From positions 1-64,000 of the forward strand of contig JABUKB010000006.1 in assembly GCA_014595895.1 (NCBI GenBank): a DNA stretch of 64,000 nucleotides, given 5' to 3'. Both the position numbers and the translations under genes were made by a program. This DNA comes from Lysinibacillus odysseyi (GTDB lineage: Bacteria > Bacillota > Bacilli > Bacillales_A > Planococcaceae). Shown one piece after another: positions 63,984 to 64,000 of this stretch. The notes under the pieces are model-generated. The model did not search any database, had not been told where the DNA came from, and saw nothing but the letters and a program-made list of their open reading frames with translations. Positions within the stretch are counted from its first letter, which is position 1. The number at the start of each line of letters is the position of its first letter.

Positions 63984-64000
63984 CAATACTTCTTCTGCTC

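Overview
The window is ordinary low-GC Firmicutes chromosome. It carries a complete sigma-B switch, an rRNA/tRNA operon, and Bacillus-like gene order around alr-ndoAI-ndoA-rsb-sigB, ddl-murF-cshA-ydbST and acpS-ydcC. Spacing to ribosome binding sites, frequent TTG/GTG starts and family resemblance point to Bacillales. I infer Planococcaceae (Solibacillus or Lysinibacillus type), because the rsb operon is reduced and several families diverge from Bacillus sensu stricto. The genus is inference, not demonstrated.

Layout. 1-1018: the 5' end of a 16S rRNA gene read leftward, preceded by eight tRNA genes (Asn, Glu, Asp, Gln, Lys, Leu, Arg, Gly) behind one near-consensus promoter. 1487-11166: a leftward block with sprT, tex, sigB-rsbW-rsbV-rsbU-rsbT, the ndoA/ndoAI toxin-antitoxin pair, alr, ydcC and acpS. 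11233-20164: rhomboid protease, ydbST, cshA, an esterase, and the cell-wall genes murF and ddl. 20351-28871: rodA, a 47-residue gene, ywqG, cls, a D,D-carboxypeptidase, an FAD oxidase, yidC, and an AraC-type regulator broken by a frameshift. 29350-35800: a LytTR regulator, a CoA-transferase, two divergent sigma-B-type promoters each driving a small gene, ypuA-like, cvfB, mntR and comFB. 35879-42793: cadCA, exoA, murB, an HxlR regulator, yceI, azoR and a DsbA-like protein. 42919-51680: a Rieske-fused oxidoreductase, ppaC, an RpiR regulator, an MFS transporter, thrCB, an NmrA-like protein and a ZIP transporter. 52042-56353: a Fur-controlled siderophore ABC transporter plus a haem-monooxygenase-like gene. 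56497-59563: an N-acylamino-acid racemase, GNAT and M20 trio. 59719-63917: hflX, putP and a methyltransferase.

How the genes work together. RsbT-U-V-W-SigB form a partner-switch circuit whose RsbR, RsbS and RsbX components are missing here. The rsbVW-sigB segment has its own sigma-B promoter, and two more such promoters lie at 32308-32396. alr, ddl, murF, murB, rodA and the carboxypeptidase all serve peptidoglycan. Metal balance is represented by cadCA, mntR, zupT and the Fur-regulated uptake system.

The least explained signal is an intergenic repeat of about 146-226 bases. It has three full copies (2015-2160 on minus, 19140-19366 and 35299-35476 on plus) and a 3' fragment at 24634-24657. 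The copies share conserved hairpins and a 26-base identical core, but have variable internal arms. They look like a structured RNA or a small mobile repeat. I saw no insertion sequences, prophage or CRISPR array.
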